Assembly: GCA_003140785.1 (NCBI GenBank) | Contig: PLKY01000007.1 | Location: forward strand, 16,351-25,097 | Direction: 5' to 3' | From: Acidobacteriaceae bacterium | GTDB lineage: Bacteria > Acidobacteriota > Terriglobia > Terriglobales > Acidobacteriaceae | Length of the DNA stretch: 8,747 bases | In this document: positions 6,559 through 8,747 of the stretch, one piece after another | Position numbering within the stretch: position 1 is the first letter of the stretch | Layout of the letters: every line of letters starts with the position of its first letter | Translations under genes and position numbers: made by a program | The notes under the pieces: model-generated | The model's database searches: none | Told to the model about the DNA's origin: nothing | Seen by the model: only the letters and a program-made list of their open reading frames with translations

Positions 6559-8151
6559 ATGGCAACCGTTTCGCTTCCCACTGAGATTCAGCCCCGCGTC
6601 CCACAAGGCGCATTCAAGAACGAACCATTCACCGACTTCAAGGCTCCTGAGAATTTCCGCAAGATGCACGAAGCTTTGGAGTTGGTCCGCGGTCAATTGG
6701 GCCGCGAATACCGCCTGATTATCGGTGGTCACAGGGTCACAACAGAAGGCAAGATTCGCTCGCTCGATCCGTCGCGCCCCAGCCAGGTGGTTGGAGTGCA
6801 TCAGAAGGCCGGCGCGGAACATGCAGAGCAAGCCATGCAGGCAGCTCTCCGCGCTTTCGAGTTTTGGAGTCGGACCTTAGTCAGCGAGAGGACTTCCCTG
6901 CTGCTGGCGGCAGCGGAGATCATTCGCAAGAGGAAGTTCGAGTTCTGCGCGTGGCTGACCTACGAAGTGGGAAAAAACTGGGCGGAAGCCGACGCCGATG
7001 TCGGCGAGACAATCGACTTTCTAGAATTTTATGCGCGCGAGGCGCTGCGGCTGGCCGAGGCTAAGACGCCAATTCAACTTGCGGGCGAAAAGAATGAGCT
7101 GATCTACATTCCACTCGGAGTGGGAGCGGTGATTCCGCCGTGGAATTTTCCGTTTGCCATTATGGCCGGCATGACGGCTGCGGCCATCGTTACAGGAAAT
7201 ACGGTGGTCCTGAAGCCCTCGAGCGATTCGCCCACGATCGCCGCGAAGTTTGTTGAGGTGCTGGAAGAAGCGGGCATGCCGGGCGGTGTTGTGAACTTCT
7301 GTCCGGGGTCGGGGGCTGCGTTTGGCAACGCCATTGTGGAGCATCCGAAGACGCGCTTTATCGTTTTCACGGGGTCGAAGCCGGTTGGGCTGGAGATTCA
7401 CGAGCGCGCGGCGAAGGCGCAGCCGGGACAAATCTGGATTAAGCGAACGATTCTCGAGATGGGCGGTAAGGACTCGATCGTGGTGTGCGCCGATGCCGAG
7501 GTGGACACGGCGGTTGAAGGTGTCGTCGCGTCGGCTTTCGGGTTCAGCGGACAGAAGTGCTCGGCTTGTTCGCGCGCCATTGTGGAGGCGTCCATTTACG
7601 ACGCGTTCGTTGAGAAACTGCGCGAGCGTGTTGAAAAACTAACGGTCGGCGACCCCGTCGCTAATCACAACCTTGGGCCGGTGGTGAACAAGGCTGCCCT
7701 TGACTCGATTCTCGGCTACATCGAGACCGGGAAAAAAGAAGGACGGCTGGTCGCGGGCGGCAACGCGATAGAGACGGAGGCGGGCGGATATTTTCTGGAG
7801 CCCACGGTCTTTGCCGATATCGCACCCGATGCCGTGATCGCCCAGGAAGAAATCTTCGGGCCCGTTTTGGCCGTGATCAAGGTGGAGAACTTCAAGGAAG
7901 GGCTGAAGGTTGCGAACAATTCCGAATACGGCCTCACAGGCGCGGTCTATACTTCCGATCGCGAGCGTCTCGACCTGGCGCGCCAAGAGTTCCACGTGGG
8001 AAATCTCTACTTGAACCGCAAGTGCACTGGCGCGATGGTGGGCGCGCATCCGTTTGGCGGATTCAATATGAGCGGCACCGACTCGAAGGCCGGCGGACCG
8101 GACTACCTGCTGCTGTTTACGCAAGCCAAGAGCGTGGCTGAAAAGCTGTAG
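6559..8151 (+). CDS. pruA: L-glutamate gamma-semialdehyde dehydrogenase (1-pyrroline-5-carboxylate dehydrogenase), RocA type
   Basis: Oxidises L-glutamate gamma-semialdehyde, in equilibrium with 1-pyrroline-5-carboxylate, to glutamate with NAD+. This is the last step of proline and arginine catabolism in the cytoplasm. The 530-residue product is a full-length aldehyde dehydrogenase, close to the ~515 residues of stand-alone RocA enzymes. Numbered from the ATG at 6559, it has PPWNFP (193-198), the cofactor lysine in VLKPSS (Lys219), FTGSKPVG (270-277), the general base in LEMGGKD (Glu300), the catalytic cysteine in GQKCSACSR (Cys334) and EEIFGPV (430-436). The QKCSACSR context around the cysteine is characteristic of pyrroline-5-carboxylate dehydrogenases, and the N-terminal ~35 residues with PFTDF are also typical of that group (also called rocA). 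No fused proline dehydrogenase domain is present, so it is the monofunctional form. A GTG six bases upstream is a possible alternative start. It probably leads a short operon with the oxidoreductase that follows. Confidence 0.92.
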   Translation: MATVSLPTEIQPRVPQGAFKNEPFTDFKAPENFRKMHEALELVRGQLGREYRLIIGGHRVTTEGKIRSLDPSRPSQVVGVHQKAGAEHAEQAMQAALRAFEFWSRTLVSERTSLLLAAAEIIRKRKFEFCAWLTYEVGKNWAEADADVGETIDFLEFYAREALRLAEAKTPIQLAGEKNELIYIPLGVGAVIPPWNFPFAIMAGMTAAAIVTGNTVVLKPSSDSPTIAAKFVEVLEEAGMPGGVVNFCPGSGAAFGNAIVEHPKTRFIVFTGSKPVGLEIHERAAKAQPGQIWIKRTILEMGGKDSIVVCADAEVDTAVEGVVASAFGFSGQKCSACSRAIVEASIYDAFVEKLRERVEKLTVGDPVANHNLGPVVNKAALDSILGYIETGKKEGRLVAGGNAIETEAGGYFLEPTVFADIAPDAVIAQEEIFGPVLAVIKVENFKEGLKVANNSEYGLTGAVYTSDRERLDLARQEFHVGNLYLNRKCTGAMVGAHPFGGFNMSGTDSKAGGPDYLLLFTQAKSVAEKL

Positions 8152-8220
8152 AGCCGGTTCGGGCGCACTCCCACCTCTTCATTTTGAAGCATCACAAGTT
8201 CGTGGTCATCCAACTCGAAC

Positions 8221-8228
8221 AGGAGGAG
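8221..8228 (+). promoter_or_regulatory. Strong ribosome binding site AGGAGGAG
   Basis: AGGAGGAG ends two bases before the ATG at 8231. It is the best Shine-Dalgarno match in the window. It fixes the start of the truncated oxidoreductase gene and predicts efficient translation from a message shared with the dehydrogenase. Confidence 0.75.
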
Positions 8229-8230
8229 TG

Positions 8231-8747
8231 ATGCCCACAATTATTCGCTTTCATCAGCTTGGTGGACCCGAAAGTCTGAAGTTTGACGATGTTCCGCAGC
8301 AGCAGCCGGGTAAGGGTGAGGTGAGGTTGCGTGTTCAGGCGCTTGGGCTGAATCGAGCCGAATCGATGTTCTATCACGGGCAGTATCTTGAAGAGCCGAA
8401 GTTTCCCTCAAGACTGGGCTACGAAGCTGCAGGAGTCGTTGACGCCGTAGGTGAAGGCGTTGATCCGGCGTGGATCGGCATATCCGTTGCCACGGTGCCG
8501 GCGTTCTCCCAGGGACACTACGGCACGCTGGGTGAAGAGGCAATCGTACCGGCGTCTGCGCTGGCGGCGTATCCCAAGAACCTTTCTCCCGCACAAGCCT
8601 CCGCGGTCTGGATGCAATATCTGACCGCGTACGGCGCGCTGGTGCACTATAGCAAAGTAGCAGCCGGAGATTTCGTTTCAATCACGGCAGCGTCGTCAAG
8701 CGTGGGCGTGGCTGCGATCCAGATTGTGCGGGATGCAGGCGCAACGG
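8231..8747 (+). CDS. Zinc-free quinone-oxidoreductase-like medium-chain dehydrogenase (3' end cut off)
   Basis: The first 172 residues of an NAD(P)H-dependent medium-chain dehydrogenase/reductase are present; family members usually have 310-340. The GroES-like fold starts with MPTIIRFHQLGGPESLKFDD and has LGLNRAESMFYHGQY (38-52), where zinc alcohol dehydrogenases carry the catalytic Cys, and RLGYEAAGVVDAVGEGV (61-77), where they carry GHE. Here those positions are Asn/Arg and Tyr, so catalytic zinc is probably absent, as in QOR-type enzymes. The nucleotide-binding fold begins at ITAASSSVGVAAIQIVRDAGA (151-171), with a Ser-rich form of the glycine loop. The gene follows the dehydrogenase by 79 bases on the same strand with no clear terminator, so co-transcription is likely. 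The substrate cannot be told from this part. It could be a quinone reductase, an enoyl reductase or a general carbonyl-detoxifying enzyme. Confidence 0.85.
   Translation, partial: MPTIIRFHQLGGPESLKFDDVPQQQPGKGEVRLRVQALGLNRAESMFYHGQYLEEPKFPSRLGYEAAGVVDAVGEGVDPAWIGISVATVPAFSQGHYGTLGEEAIVPASALAAYPKNLSPAQASAVWMQYLTAYGALVHYSKVAAGDFVSITAASSSVGVAAIQIVRDAGAT

Noticed and set aside
8198..8220. Inverted repeat GTTCG/CGAAC just before the ribosome binding site of the last gene
   Set aside because: The stem is only five bases with a 13-base loop containing a 3-base inner pairing; too weak to call a regulatory element.
1..8747. CRISPR array, insertion sequence, tRNA or rRNA
   Set aside because: No regularly spaced direct repeats, transposase motifs or recognisable RNA gene sequences were seen on either strand.

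Overview
The window carries four intact or nearly intact protein-coding genes on the plus strand, one gene on the minus strand and one clearly broken gene. GC is moderately high. A single-chain GH18 / NodB deacetylase / GT2 protein next to a secreted DUF3300 protein with low-complexity flanks suggests a soil-type Gram-negative bacterium. My best guess is Acidobacteriota (Terriglobia-like). This is inference from gene content, since no rRNA or other marker gene is present.

Left part (1-3661): after a strong hairpin at 14-40 comes a 1177-residue membrane protein. It joins a GH18-type domain, a polysaccharide deacetylase domain and a processive family-2 glycosyltransferase. The predicted layout puts the two carbohydrate-editing domains outside the inner membrane and the polymerase domain inside, so one polypeptide could make, export and trim an amino-sugar polymer.

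Middle part (3662-4428): remains of a toxin-antitoxin operon. The RelE/HigB-like toxin has two in-frame stops and one frameshift. The HigA-like antitoxin directly behind it is intact and keeps a good ribosome binding site. A perfect palindrome (3688-3705) lies between plausible -35 and -10 boxes just ahead of the dead toxin and is a good candidate for the antitoxin's operator. A small hairpin (4371-4392) separates this operon from the convergent DUF3300 gene.

Right part (4429-8747): the minus-strand DUF3300 gene encodes a secreted protein whose conserved domain sits between a Pro/Gln/Tyr-rich spacer and a long Gly/Tyr/Asn/Arg-rich tail. A divergent intergenic region with several GC-rich inverted repeats separates it from a plus-strand pair. 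That pair is a RocA/PruA-type L-glutamate gamma-semialdehyde dehydrogenase and, 79 bases later, the start of a zinc-free quinone-oxidoreductase-like gene cut by the window end. The dehydrogenase performs the last step of proline (or arginine) breakdown to glutamate. No proline dehydrogenase is visible here.

The most interesting points are the orphaned antitoxin with its likely operator, and the all-in-one polysaccharide synthase/deacetylase/GH18 protein. I see no CRISPR array, insertion sequence, tRNA or rRNA.
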